Source: Candidatus Bathyarchaeota archaeon (GTDB taxonomy: Archaea > Thermoproteota > Bathyarchaeia > Bathyarchaeales > UBA233). From it: a stretch of 64,000 nucleotides of DNA. The stretch's first letter is position 1. Each line of letters opens with the position of its first letter. Made by a program: the position numbers and the translations under genes. Location: the NCBI GenBank assembly GCA_007050895.1, contig SMYP01000181.1, positions 4,112 through 68,111 of the forward strand, written 5' to 3'. The notes below the pieces were generated by a model that did not search any database, was not told the origin of the DNA, and saw only the letters and a list, made by a program, of their open reading frames with translations. Shown here one piece after another: positions 45,201 to 52,859 of the stretch.

Positions 45201-46534
45201 ACTACTTCAACGTGACCGTGGAGGACCCCGACGGCCTCTCCGACACGATGGAGCTGGTGCTGTTCGTCCAGAACGTGAACGACCCGCCGGTGCTGCAGTA
45301 CATCCCGCCGCAGACCGCGAAGGAGGGCTTCAAGTTCTCCCTGAACGTCTCGGAGTACGTGGAGGACCCCGACCTGGACCTCCCGGCCGAGTTCAGGGAC
45401 CGCATCACCTACCGGGACGACACGACCAAGCTGGACACGAACGTCGAGACGGGCGAGGTCACCTGGACCCCGACCAACGACGACGTGGGTGACCACTTCT
45501 TCACGATAACGGTCACCGACACCAAGGGCCGGTCGGACCAGCAGGAGATCAAGGTGACGGTGGAGAACACCCCCAACGCTCCCGAGTTCGGCATCGTGGG
45601 CAAGCAGAACCTGGTACAGGGACGCGACTACGAGTACACCATGCCCGTCAACGACCTGGACATGGACGCCAAGGGCGTCATCGAGACGCTGACCTTCACC
45701 AGCAACAAGCCCGACCTGTTCACCATCGACGCCGCCACCGGCAGGATCGACTTCACCCCGGACAACGACCAGGTGGGCGTGTGGACGGTCACCATCGTGG
45801 TGACCGACTCCTTCGGCCTGTCGGACTCCATCGACGTCATCTTCGACGTGGAGAACGAGAACGACAAGCCGATCATCGAGTACATCCCCGCCCAGCAGCT
45901 CACCGAGGACCAGCTGTTCACCCTGCAGATCGAGGCCGCCGACCCCGACCTGGAGCCCCGTCTCCTGGACGACGAGCCGGTGGACCCCGACGAGCAGCTG
46001 ACCTACAGGACCAACAACTCCCGGGTCCTCATCGACGGCGACGGTGTGCTGACCTTCACCCCGACGAACGACGACGCCAAGCACAAGACGATGGTGGTCC
46101 GCATCACCGTGGTGGACGCCTCCTCCGAGACGGCCACCGTGGACGTGACCTTCGCCATCACCGGGGTCAACGACGCGCCGGAGAAGCTGCAGATCATCGG
46201 CATCGTCGAGGGGCAGAAGATCGACGCCGGCAAGAAGATCCAGCTGCGCGGCACCGCCCTGGACATCGATGACGACGCGGACAAGCTGGTGTACCGGTGG
46301 TACGCTGGCACCACCCTCATCGGCCAGACCCAGGACATCACCTGGAAGGTCAAGGGCAAGGGCGTGACGCCCATCAAGCTGGTCGTCTCCGACGCCGAGC
46401 AGGCCGAGACCGAGATGTCGGTGAACGTCACCGTCAAGGAGGTCACCGACTCGCCCGGCTTCGGCACCGTCCTGACCGTCATGGCCGTGGGCGTCATCGC
46501 CTTGATGGTGGTGGCCGTCCGCAGGCGTCACTAG
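42293..46534 (+). CDS. giant surface protein with cadherin-like repeats and PGF-CTERM tail
   Basis: 1413 aa. Signal peptide (1-28), an N-terminal region of about 500 residues with a flavodoxin/GATase-like stretch (ILLIDDDDSTDANTTQ ... GGSVWFQGPF), a lectin-like beta region (about 530-700) and a run of cadherin/Ig-like repeats from about 730. The repeats have linkers such as PVNDAPKW, NVNDPPVLQYIPPQ and NENDKPIIEYIPAQQ, whose Asp/Asn pairs usually bind calcium. The tail SPGFGTVLTVMAVGVIALM plus RRRH is a PGF-CTERM sorting signal. Many NxS/T sites. A cell-surface or S-layer-associated role is likely; whether it is enzymatic is unknown. Confidence 0.88.
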   Translation: MMATRKLLSVLTVFLLMTSGLALTSFASAPLPEADVVDDDVFVIPEPADPEVGDGTESPYLNEITNLVNTDGQDLVELPPDISTAILNRGNLGLSIDEAEGLPLGRDGTGRLIRGDSPHRAPGEILLIDDDDSTDANTTQAFNNSGVYDVDTAQFMASALTNLGYTFDTYLVQAGDNGPDYKTMSSYSTLIWCFGYEWGYLPSLTQWDFWRVQNFMEAGGSVWFQGPFFLGSIYDYVNYTVGGQNSFDSDGFAIKYLGIEEYIPFTGQPNPVNGTAGAVMTGSEQYATRNWFNDFGDERQFLGGVIRPTSSAFTILEGDSYNFRGDTYDDEPVCVGYNSGTWRVVTSHLDVSVIASATDREDFVDKVLTWLGTPTVNTNRVNIMNMNVTVEEQSIEWTMDFNYVYWGALLRDQQTGQIFRIFNPIDATVHTHEDFTYTSNFENQGPAMNNVVVRFLVYDAMGNLLQNFTKQVNVGARALGTVSATFKPTRAGFYIIRTNITMPTDQYRFDNLLDSRQMGRARAAKFLDDLENGTSEWSKEGSWQLSTDPEYYNTANHGWYWSKAGTTTVNGESLFMPTVDLRFYNTTYDHPLYNPDPNFIFFHFLFKGRMRGTGQDYIDLLMKASNMSTWSSLVKIDGNTPGENDVPGNFENGWWRFTYGIYLGNYAGQTVDLKWTLVKRNAASDSWWAIDDFCVWMVHERNVAPFFLELYPNTEHVEVDVGTNFDLRVWAEDPTGDEPITYQWLENFVTIPGADTNQTTFTIPRTVPAGDKYERGKTLEIICNVRDDQLVNGTLWKIHLLDPRPVKAAGAPDPFMIEINEDEPMDVDMGTASNVKWFEDVEGQTFTVTSAGSQFIDVTNGANNVLTFTNKLPNWNGWDNVTLKVQDSAGSMRNFTLPVHVLPVNDAPKWIAKNLPDGEQDSFYSFNLSATDADNDITELTYSTDATFFTMSTSSPEIAFKPTNDHVGYNYFNVTVEDPDGLSDTMELVLFVQNVNDPPVLQYIPPQTAKEGFKFSLNVSEYVEDPDLDLPAEFRDRITYRDDTTKLDTNVETGEVTWTPTNDDVGDHFFTITVTDTKGRSDQQEIKVTVENTPNAPEFGIVGKQNLVQGRDYEYTMPVNDLDMDAKGVIETLTFTSNKPDLFTIDAATGRIDFTPDNDQVGVWTVTIVVTDSFGLSDSIDVIFDVENENDKPIIEYIPAQQLTEDQLFTLQIEAADPDLEPRLLDDEPVDPDEQLTYRTNNSRVLIDGDGVLTFTPTNDDAKHKTMVVRITVVDASSETATVDVTFAITGVNDAPEKLQIIGIVEGQKIDAGKKIQLRGTALDIDDDADKLVYRWYAGTTLIGQTQDITWKVKGKGVTPIKLVVSDAEQAETEMSVNVTVKEVTDSPGFGTVLTVMAVGVIALMVVAVRRRH

Positions 46535-46552
46535 GTCCGGACCGTCGAACAT

Positions 46553-46596
46553 GGTGGGGCGCGGCTCCGGCCGCGCCCACCACCTTTATTTTTCTT
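46553..46596 (+). terminator. GC-rich hairpin with T-tract after the surface-protein gene
   Basis: GGTGGGGCGCGGC (46553-46565) pairs with GCCGCGCCCACC (46570-46581) with one bulged G, followed by TTTATTTTTCTT. The T-rich stretch also serves as the TATA element of the next, leaderless gene, so end and start signals overlap. Confidence 0.65.
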
Positions 46597-46615
46597 CCCG
46601 TCCCTTCAGCCCAGC

Positions 46616-47440
46616 GTGCGCGCCGAAGTGATCCTCGTCGGGGACGAGCTGCTGGAGGACGCCCACGGCGTCCAGCCGGACTACATGCGTGAGCTCCTCC
46701 AGGAGATGGGCGCCGACCTGTCGGATAGGGGGTACGCCCTGGGCCGGGTGACCTCGGTGGGCGACATGCCCGGCGAGCTGTCACCGCTGCTCTTCGACGC
46801 CGCCGCACGGAACGTGGACCTGGTGGTGGTCGTCGGCGGGCTGGGACCCACCCACGACGACCGGGTGCGCGACGAGGTCGCCATGGTGGTGGGCATGGGC
46901 CCGCCACGGCCCCACCCCGACGCCATGAGGTGGCTCGTCGCCTCGTACCAGGAGAGGGACATCCCCGTGCCGGAGGAGGGGGGGCCCTGGGAGCGGATGG
47001 GCCACGTGCCCCAGGGCGTGGAGCCCGTCCACAACCCCGCGGGCATGGCCGCCGGGATGGCATTCCGGCTGGGGCCAAACACGCGGGTCAGGTGCCTGCC
47101 CGGCGTGACCTTCGAGGCCCTTCCCATGTGGCGGGAGGAGGTCCTGCCGGACCTGGACCGCGATTGGGCCCCCGCCCCGGGGAGCAGGAAGGCCGTGCTC
47201 GTCGTGAGAGGGGTCAGCGAGGGGGTCCTGGGGCCCGTGGTCGAGGAGTTCGCCGCGACCCGCCCCGGCATCCGGGCCCGCATCAACCTGGCGGACGCCC
47301 AGGGGGGCCGCTTCGGCTCGATCCGAGTCACGCTGACCGGGGAGCCCGACGGGGTCGAGATGGCAGTGCCCGAACTGGTGACCATGCTCTCCCACGTCCA
47401 GGGCATCGCCGTCGAGGTACAGGAGGTCACGTCACCGTGA
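46616..47440 (+). CDS. CinA-like / molybdopterin-binding-fold protein
   Basis: 274 aa. It opens RAEVILVGDELLEDAHGVQ and carries VVGGLGPTHDDRVRDEV, the MoaB/MogA-type nucleotide/pterin-binding motif of CinA N-terminal domains. NPAGMAAGM and LPGVTFEALPMW follow as in CinA. Family members hydrolyse or clean up NAD-derived nucleotides (ADP-ribose, NMN), although the NMN deamidase domain itself is absent. GTG 46616 is leaderless, about 27 bp from TTTATT. It overlaps the DNA glycosylase gene by GTGA, suggesting a shared nucleotide or DNA damage role (inference). Confidence 0.85.
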   Translation: MRAEVILVGDELLEDAHGVQPDYMRELLQEMGADLSDRGYALGRVTSVGDMPGELSPLLFDAAARNVDLVVVVGGLGPTHDDRVRDEVAMVVGMGPPRPHPDAMRWLVASYQERDIPVPEEGGPWERMGHVPQGVEPVHNPAGMAAGMAFRLGPNTRVRCLPGVTFEALPMWREEVLPDLDRDWAPAPGSRKAVLVVRGVSEGVLGPVVEEFAATRPGIRARINLADAQGGRFGSIRVTLTGEPDGVEMAVPELVTMLSHVQGIAVEVQEVTSP

Positions 47441-47994
47441 CGTCGACCAGCCCCCAGGGCGTGGACCTGGAGTGCGAGAGGTGCCCCCTGGCGAGGGAAC
47501 GGACCCAGGTTGTGCCCGGTTCGGGCGATCCCGGGGCACGGCTCATGCTGGTGGGCGAGGCGCCGGGGGCCAGCGAGGACGAGGGGGGAGCGCCGTTCAT
47601 CGGCAGGGCGGGGGGCATCCTGGACCGGGCCCTGGGGGAGGCGAACATGTCCAGGGACCGGGTGTGGATCGCGAACACCGTCCGCTGCAGGCCCCCCGGG
47701 AACCGGGCCCCCAGGGATGCTGAGATCGCCACCTGCTCGTTCCAGCTGGATGCCGAGCTGGCCTCGGTGAGGCCCAGGGTGCTGGTGGCCCTGGGGGCCA
47801 CGGCGGCGGGCGCCCTGGTGGGGAGGCCCGTGGCCCTCAAGGAGGAGGCGGGCTCCGTCCATCGCCTCCGGCGGGCGGGCCTGGACCTGCGCTGCGTCGT
47901 CACCTACCACCCAGCCGGGCTGGTGTACCGGCCCCAGGCCTTCCCCAGGCTGGTGGAGGACCTGACCCTGGCCTGGGAGCTGGCCCAGGGTTGA
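47437..47994 (+). CDS. family 4 uracil-DNA glycosylase (Fe-S type)
   Basis: 185 aa. Removes uracil from DNA made by cytosine deamination. Signatures: GEAPGASEDEGGAPFIGRAG (water-activating motif and uracil pocket), NTVRCRPPGNRAPRDAEI, and VVTYHPAGLVYRP. Four cysteines in CERC, VRC and ATC contexts (the latter two 16 apart) form the [4Fe-4S] site. GTG 47437 overlaps the upstream stop. The next frame begins in turn at TTGA over its stop, although that gene probably starts later. Confidence 0.93.
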   Translation: MTSTSPQGVDLECERCPLARERTQVVPGSGDPGARLMLVGEAPGASEDEGGAPFIGRAGGILDRALGEANMSRDRVWIANTVRCRPPGNRAPRDAEIATCSFQLDAELASVRPRVLVALGATAAGALVGRPVALKEEAGSVHRLRRAGLDLRCVVTYHPAGLVYRPQAFPRLVEDLTLAWELAQG

Positions 47995-48059
47995 GACTGT
48001 TACGGGACCTTCGCCCTACCCCCCGCAACGTATATGAGGGGCCGGCCCCTGGAGGTGCC

Positions 48060-48569
48060 GTGGCCCAGCGGGTGCCCTTCTACCACGCCTCCGAGACGGT
48101 CAACGTCGACCTGATAGTCCGGAGGCTGGACAGGCACGGTCGCCTGGTGTGCTGGGCGACGGAGGTCCCCCTGGAGCCCGTGTACCTGACCACCGACCGC
48201 CCCCCGTGCTACCGGGGCGACCTGCTCGCCCTCTTCGAGGGCCCCTCGGGGCCGTCGCTGGTGGGCGTGGAGGTCAAGGACTGGGACGCCCGGGTCAGCA
48301 TCCCCATGGCCAGGGACTACCTGCGGGCGTACGGGAGGGCATGCCAGCACTTCTACCTGGCCGCCAACGGGTTCGCCGAGGGGCTGTTCTCCGTCCGGGA
48401 CCTGGGCCTGTTCCACCTGGACCGCCGCGAGGTGGTGAAGGCCCCCGGGACGCTTCGACCAGAGCCCTCCCTCTGGAGGTCCGCGGTGGAGCGGCTCCTC
48501 GAGATCTGCGACGTGGCGTTCGACCTCCCCGGGGACCCCCACCAGACCACCCTCCCAAGGGGGGCGTGA
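48060..48569 (+). CDS. PD-(D/E)XK nuclease-like protein
   Basis: 169 aa from GTG 48060. The core LLALFEGPSGPSLVGVEVKDWDA followed by a helix with YLRAYGRACQHFYLAA matches the PD-(D/E)XK layout, with Asp (RGDLL) and the ExK (EVK) residues as presumed metal ligands. Homing-type or repair nucleases and transposon endonucleases use this fold. A TATA (CAACGTATATGA, near 48026-48037) lies 27 bp before the GTG, so a leaderless start is favoured; a TTG at 47991 overlapping the glycosylase stop would add 23 residues. Neighbouring the glycosylase, a DNA-repair role is plausible but unproven. Confidence 0.72.
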   Translation: MAQRVPFYHASETVNVDLIVRRLDRHGRLVCWATEVPLEPVYLTTDRPPCYRGDLLALFEGPSGPSLVGVEVKDWDARVSIPMARDYLRAYGRACQHFYLAANGFAEGLFSVRDLGLFHLDRREVVKAPGTLRPEPSLWRSAVERLLEICDVAFDLPGDPHQTTLPRGA

Positions 48570-48639
48570 TTCTCACAACCCACAACGGGGACCGAACCTT
48601 TATCTCCCCACCGTCCGCTAGGAACCTGGGGAGGTGAAC

Positions 48640-49059
48640 ATGTCCCCGGATGACAGGAATATCAGGATAACCCAGCACGAGCTCCGGGAGATCAAGGAGA
48701 TCTACCAATCGGTCATGAACCTGGCGGCGAACGGCCTGTTCTTCAGGGCAGGCCAGGTCATCGGGCGTGACCTGGCCAAGCGCGCGGAGGACCAGGGGGG
48801 CAACTACCTGGCCGTCGCGGCCGACATACTCGTAGAGGAGGGTTGGGTCTCCTCAGCGGAGCTGGACAGGGAACAGGTGAAGGTGGAGGGCTGCATCGAG
48901 GTGGTCAGGGGCTCCGACCGCAGCTGCAACATGCTGCGCGGGATCCTCGCCGAGATCTACGCCCGGCACTACGAGACGAAGCTGTTCTGCCACGAGGTGG
49001 AGTGCGCCGGTTCGGGCTCCCCCAAGTGCACCTTCCAGATCCGCAAGGGGGTCCTGTAG
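48640..49059 (+). CDS. V4R (Bet3-like) domain protein
   Basis: 139 aa. N-terminal helices (ELREIKEIYQSVMNLAANG) then the V4R core with NMLRGILAEIYARHYE and the closing cysteine pattern CHEVECAGSGSPKCTF. These domains sense small molecules or gases in bacteria and are related to Bet3. ATG 48640 lies six nt after GGGGAGG; an in-frame GTG at 48634 directly abuts it. The KaiC-like gene follows with no gap (TAG then ATG), so the two products probably act together. Third V4R protein in the window. Confidence 0.85.
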   Translation: MSPDDRNIRITQHELREIKEIYQSVMNLAANGLFFRAGQVIGRDLAKRAEDQGGNYLAVAADILVEEGWVSSAELDREQVKVEGCIEVVRGSDRSCNMLRGILAEIYARHYETKLFCHEVECAGSGSPKCTFQIRKGVL

Positions 49060-49743
49060 ATGGCCCTCCAGAGAGCCTCCACCGGGATACCCGGGCTCGA
49101 TGATCTGATCCAGGGCGGGTTCCCCGTGCCATCGACCGTGCTGGTGGCCGGCGAGCCCGGGACAGGCAAGACCACCCTGGCCGTCCAGAGCCTGTTCCAC
49201 ACCGCGCGGGAGGGCGGTACGGGCATCTACCTGGCCGCAATCTCGGAACCCCCGTGGGTGGTCCAGTCCTTCCTTTCCAACTTCGAGTTCTACGACCAGC
49301 AGATGGTGGACAACCACCAGGTGGTCTTCGCCGACGTGGGAGCCTCGCTGGTCTACGAGCCCGAGAACCTGATGGAGCGGCTCCAGCACACGGTGGAGAC
49401 CTACGGTCCCACCCGGCTGGTGATCGACCCCATCACCCCCATCCGGGAGATCCTGGAGCGGAAGGGCATCAACGACAGGGAGTTCATGCACAACCTGTTC
49501 GCCTACCTCAAGACGCTGAGCTGCACCACCATCATCACGGCGGAGCAGAACTACTCCACCATCCCCTCGTCCCTCGAGGGCTACATGGTGGACGGCGTCA
49601 TCGTGATGTCCTACCCCGAGGAGGAGGGCATCCGCCGCAAGTACATCGAGGTGCTCAAGTTCAGGGGCACCGACCACGTGACCGGTCGGCAACTGCTCGA
49701 CATCACCAGCCAGGGACTCTCCGTCCAGGCTGGCCTGCGCTGA
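49060..49743 (+). CDS. KaiC-like RecA-fold ATPase
   Basis: 227 aa, one KaiC domain. STGIPGLDDLIQGGFPVPST leads into Walker A GEPGTGKTT (32-40), followed by the Walker B strand RLVIDPITPI, the C-terminal TTIITAEQNY strand and VDGVIVMSY. Single-domain KaiC-like proteins in archaea act as ATP-dependent switches in signalling. The V4R partner may supply the input signal (inference). Confidence 0.9.
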   Translation: MALQRASTGIPGLDDLIQGGFPVPSTVLVAGEPGTGKTTLAVQSLFHTAREGGTGIYLAAISEPPWVVQSFLSNFEFYDQQMVDNHQVVFADVGASLVYEPENLMERLQHTVETYGPTRLVIDPITPIREILERKGINDREFMHNLFAYLKTLSCTTIITAEQNYSTIPSSLEGYMVDGVIVMSYPEEEGIRRKYIEVLKFRGTDHVTGRQLLDITSQGLSVQAGLR

Positions 49744-49776
49744 GACGTCGTGTCGTTGGGAAGGGTGGGCATGAAC

Positions 49777-49793
49777 GGGGCGGAGTCCGCCCC
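49777..49793. terminator. palindromic hairpin between convergent genes
   Basis: GGGGCGGA and TCCGCCCC form an almost perfect palindrome between the KaiC-like and the ribbon-helix-helix genes. No T-run follows, so termination function is a guess. Confidence 0.3.
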
Positions 49794-49837
49794 GCCGTGC
49801 ACCCCATCCCCATCTGTACAAGCCAGCTACTCACGCC

Positions 49838-50074
49838 TCACGGCTTCAGGTACTTTCTCTCCACCTCCTCGAGCTCGGCCTCTTGGAGGTCGACCTCGAG
49901 CAGGCGCTTCTGCTTCTCGAGGACCAGGTCGACGCGCGCGTAAAGCAGGTCCCGCACGGCTGTGCGGATGGCCTCTGACCTAGATGGGAAGTCGTCCACC
50001 CTGACGAGGAAGTCCAGCCTCCGGAGGTACTGCTTGGGAAGACGTATGGTCACCTTGTCCATGTCATCCTTCAC
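49838..50074 (-). CDS. ribbon-helix-helix (CopG/NikR-type) regulator
   Basis: 78 aa. The beta strand DKVTIRLPKQYLRRLDFLV followed by two helices (SRSEAIRTAVRDLL) is a canonical ribbon-helix-helix DNA-binding domain; a charged coiled-coil tail (LEVDLQEAELEEVERKY) follows. There is no NikR metal domain. The start could also be Met 50062. Divergent from the PhoU/TrkA-C pair with operator-like repeats between, so it is a likely repressor of itself and perhaps of those genes. Confidence 0.88.
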   Translation of the reverse strand: MKDDMDKVTIRLPKQYLRRLDFLVRVDDFPSRSEAIRTAVRDLLYARVDLVLEKQKRLLEVDLQEAELEEVERKYLKP

Positions 50075-50111
50075 CAGCTCCCCTCCGATGTCGGTACGCC
50101 ATCCTTTGTCA

Positions 50112-50204
50112 GACGGACGTCGGACGTATTGCAGGCGTCCATATAATAAGCTTTCCGTCCGTTTCGAGGGGAATGCGAAGAACGTGTCCGACGCCCGTCC
50201 GACG
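50112..50204. promoter_or_regulatory. divergent promoter with repeated operator-like motifs
   Basis: Two tandem CGGACGT units (50114-50127) on one side and GTCCGACG-CCC-GTCCGACG (50186-50204) on the other are the same core in opposite orientation. Further single copies (GGCGTCC at 50134, CCGTCCG near 50155) flank ATATAATAAG (50141-50150), the TATA box. The layout fits cooperative binding by the adjacent ribbon-helix-helix protein. Confidence 0.6.
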
Positions 50205-50254
50205 ACGAAAGCCTAAAGAGGGGTCCGCGCCATCAGAGGGGGTGAGGTCGACCA

Positions 50255-50902
50255 GTGCCCATCTGGAGGAAGCACCCGAAGGCCCCGTTGAAGACCGAGG
50301 TGGAGTACCAGCCCCGGTCCGTGAAGGAGCTCCTGGTGGAGATGAAGGACAGCTCCGAGCTCATCGTGGACCTGGCCTACTCCGCCGTCATCTTCGACAG
50401 CGACGACTTCCTCGAGCAGGTGCTGGAGCTGGAGGAACGTCTGGACCAGCTCCTGTACCAGACCCGCATCCAGATCATGATGGCCACCAGGACCCGCGAG
50501 GATTCCGAGGAGCTCATAGGCATCCTCCAGGTGGCCTCCGCCGCCGAGCAGATCGGCAACGCCGCCGAGGAGATCGCCCGCCTGGTGGAGGAGGAGGTGG
50601 AGTACCGGCCCTTCCTCCCCTTCGTGATGAGGGAGGCCGACGAGACCATCGGCAGCTCCCGCATAGCCGAGGGCTCCGAGTTCGTGGACATGACGCTGCG
50701 TGCCATCGGGCTGGAGTCGGCATGGGGGGTCCGGATCATAGCCTTCAAGCGCAACCGCAGGTGGCGCTACGAGGTCAGGGAGGAACAGACCTTCAAGCCG
50801 GGCGACCTGCTGGTCTTCCGTGGCACGGGGGAGGGCGTCGACTTCTTCCGCAGGGTGGCCGAGGGGAAGGCCACCATCAGGGAGGTGATGGAGGATGGAT
50901 GA
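50255..50902 (+). CDS. PhoU-TrkA-C (RCK_C) regulatory protein, first copy
   Basis: 215 aa. A PhoU-like helical domain (about 20-120, with EEL and EEI heptads such as AAEQIGNAAEEIARLVEEE) and a C-terminal RCK_C domain (about 130-210, ESAWGVRIIAFKRN ... FKPGDLLVFRGTGEGVDFF). Such proteins usually regulate ion channels or transporters by binding ligands or ions. GTG 50255 lies several nt after GGTGAGGT. The next gene overlaps it by 8 nt and is a paralog, so the pair probably forms a hetero-oligomer controlling the transporter downstream. Confidence 0.85.
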   Translation: MPIWRKHPKAPLKTEVEYQPRSVKELLVEMKDSSELIVDLAYSAVIFDSDDFLEQVLELEERLDQLLYQTRIQIMMATRTREDSEELIGILQVASAAEQIGNAAEEIARLVEEEVEYRPFLPFVMREADETIGSSRIAEGSEFVDMTLRAIGLESAWGVRIIAFKRNRRWRYEVREEQTFKPGDLLVFRGTGEGVDFFRRVAEGKATIREVMEDG

Positions 50903-51509
50903 GACCGAGAAGCTCCTCCTGCAGGTCAAGGACACCTCCGAGATCATGCTGGACCTGGCCTACTCCTCCCTCATCTTCTCCGACCGGGAGATCGCCGACG
51001 AGGTCCTGCTGCTGGCGGACTACGTGAAGGAGCTGAACAGCCAGCTGGAGGAGATCGTCATCGAGCGGGTCTCGCGGGACAAGGACCTGAACAGGGCCAT
51101 CACGTACATCCGGCTCTCCCGCGCCATGGAGGACATCGCGGACTCGGCGGAGAAGATAGCCGACGTAGTCCTCCGGGACATCAAGGTCCATCCCGTCCTG
51201 GCCGAGTCCATCCTCGAGTCGGGGACCTCGATCGCCCGGGAGGTCATCGCGCCCGGGTCCGTGCTGGCGGGGACCCGCCTGCGCGAGACGTCCCTGGCCA
51301 CCGACACGGGCTGGTTCGTCATCGTCGTAAAGAGGGGCCAGAAGTGGATCATCGGGCCCGACGGCGAGGCGGTGCTCGAGCCCGGGGACACCATCTTCGC
51401 CAGGGGTCCCCTGGAGTCCCGGGGCCACCTCTGCAGGCTCTGCCGCGGGAGGACGCAGCAGGTCCAGTTCGTGCCCGACCCCAGCGGCGAGCCAGACCTG
51501 CGGTGCTAG
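50895..51509 (+). CDS. PhoU-TrkA-C (RCK_C) regulatory protein, second copy
   Basis: 204 aa, same layout as its neighbour: PhoU helices (LLLQVKDTSEIMLDLAYSSL, matching MKDSSELIVDLAYSAV next door) and an RCK_C domain (FVIVVKRGQKWIIGPDGEAV ... LEPGDTIFARGPLE). It ends with extra cysteines (CRLCRG). It meets the MgtE-like gene tail to tail with a 4-nt overlap. Confidence 0.85.
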   Translation: MDETEKLLLQVKDTSEIMLDLAYSSLIFSDREIADEVLLLADYVKELNSQLEEIVIERVSRDKDLNRAITYIRLSRAMEDIADSAEKIADVVLRDIKVHPVLAESILESGTSIAREVIAPGSVLAGTRLRETSLATDTGWFVIVVKRGQKWIIGPDGEAVLEPGDTIFARGPLESRGHLCRLCRGRTQQVQFVPDPSGEPDLRC

Positions 51510-52840
51510 AGGGCGGGGACCGTCTCCAGCACGAACGCCATGAACAGGACTATGAGCAGGGCCGTTCCCAGGGCGTCCATGGTGGAGGTGATGATGGGGA
51601 TGACCACGTTGTCGGGGTCGTCGCCCCTCCTGAAGGTGTACGCGGTGACCTGGTAGGCGGCCAGGCTGGTGGCCGCCGTGATGGCCAATCCACCTGCCAG
51701 GGATATGACCATCAAGGTCCACAACCCCGGCGAGCCCACTTCGATGGCTACGGCGGTGCCATGCACCAGGAGTCCCAGGGCCCCGAAGGTCAGCACGGAG
51801 AGTAGCAGGATTACCCCCAGGTTCTGGTAGACGAGCCGGTCGGGCCTGCCCCTCATGGTGATGAGGCCCAGGTGGGCCGCCGAGCTGAGCCGGGAGGCCA
51901 GGATGGCGCCCAGGTTGCCCGCCACGGCGACGAATGGCGGGATCAGGATAAGGATGGTGGGATTCTCCACCAGCTCCTCCACCCTGGTCTCCAGCATGAT
52001 GGCGGGAACGAGCACGATGAACAGCACGACGATGAGCACGGGTATGCTGGCCGCCAGCACGGTGTTGGCTCGGGCGTGCTCACCCCTCACCACGTGGGCC
52101 ACGAGAGAGAACAGCGAGAACAACAGGACCATGAACAGGAGGTGGACCGTCCAGTTCGGCATCCAAACGATGAGGAGGGCCGAGCCCAGCAGCAGAGGGA
52201 TGGAGACCAGGTCGGCCACCGCCGAGATGACGGGGGCGGTCACGTTGTCCGGGTCCCAACCTCGCTTGTGGGCGGAGATGGCCACCTGGACCGTCACCAC
52301 CAGCTCGATGGCCCCTGCCATGAGCGCCCCCAGCATCGCTGTCACCGTCAGGTCCACCAGGCCCACGGTGGGGATGCCCAACACGATGGCGGTCACCCTT
52401 CCAGCCATCGCCAGGAACAGGCTCCCCAGCAGGGTCTGGATCAGGACCACCAGCATCTCCTCGTGGAGGAGGTCGGAGCCGCGGGTGTTGACGGAGAGCT
52501 GGCCAGTGTGCAGGGCGGATCCCAGCCTCGCCCCCAGGGAGGCGAAGATGTTGCCACGCATGGCCAGGGCCCCGGGCACCAGAAGGGTGAGGCCGGGGAG
52601 GGCCAGGAGGGCCTCGCGCATCGAGCTGAACAGCACTCCGGCGGCCACCACGATGACGAGGCTCAGAAGGACGGCGACGAGGCTCTCGCGGATGAAGGAC
52701 CTCAGTTCGAAGATGAAACCTGCACGCCTGCGGAACTCCGCTATCTGACGGCCCGCCCTAGCCCGGGCTCGGCGGGCGCGCTGGACCGCCCGCGACCTCG
52801 ACTCGGCCACGCTCACGGCCAATGCTGCCGGGAGGTGCAT
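51506..52840 (-). CDS. MgtE/SLC41-type divalent cation transporter with two membrane units
   Basis: 444 aa from ATG 52840. After a basic N-terminus come about ten helices arranged as two homologous halves. Each carries the MgtE pattern: GALAMRGNIFASLGARL and GWDPDNVTAPVISAVADL in the first half, AGNLGAILASRLSSA and DDPDNVVIPIITSTMDAL in the second. Eukaryotic SLC41 has the same duplication; bacterial MgtE has one unit plus cytoplasmic N/CBS domains, which are missing here. A magnesium role is inferred. The PhoU/RCK_C pair next door could replace the missing regulatory domains. AGAGGTG precedes the ATG; GTG 52849 is an alternative. Confidence 0.87.
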   Translation of the reverse strand: MHLPAALAVSVAESRSRAVQRARRARARAGRQIAEFRRRAGFIFELRSFIRESLVAVLLSLVIVVAAGVLFSSMREALLALPGLTLLVPGALAMRGNIFASLGARLGSALHTGQLSVNTRGSDLLHEEMLVVLIQTLLGSLFLAMAGRVTAIVLGIPTVGLVDLTVTAMLGALMAGAIELVVTVQVAISAHKRGWDPDNVTAPVISAVADLVSIPLLLGSALLIVWMPNWTVHLLFMVLLFSLFSLVAHVVRGEHARANTVLAASIPVLIVVLFIVLVPAIMLETRVEELVENPTILILIPPFVAVAGNLGAILASRLSSAAHLGLITMRGRPDRLVYQNLGVILLLSVLTFGALGLLVHGTAVAIEVGSPGLWTLMVISLAGGLAITAATSLAAYQVTAYTFRRGDDPDNVVIPIITSTMDALGTALLIVLFMAFVLETVPAL

Positions 52841-52859
52841 GGGGAACACCTCTCACCTC

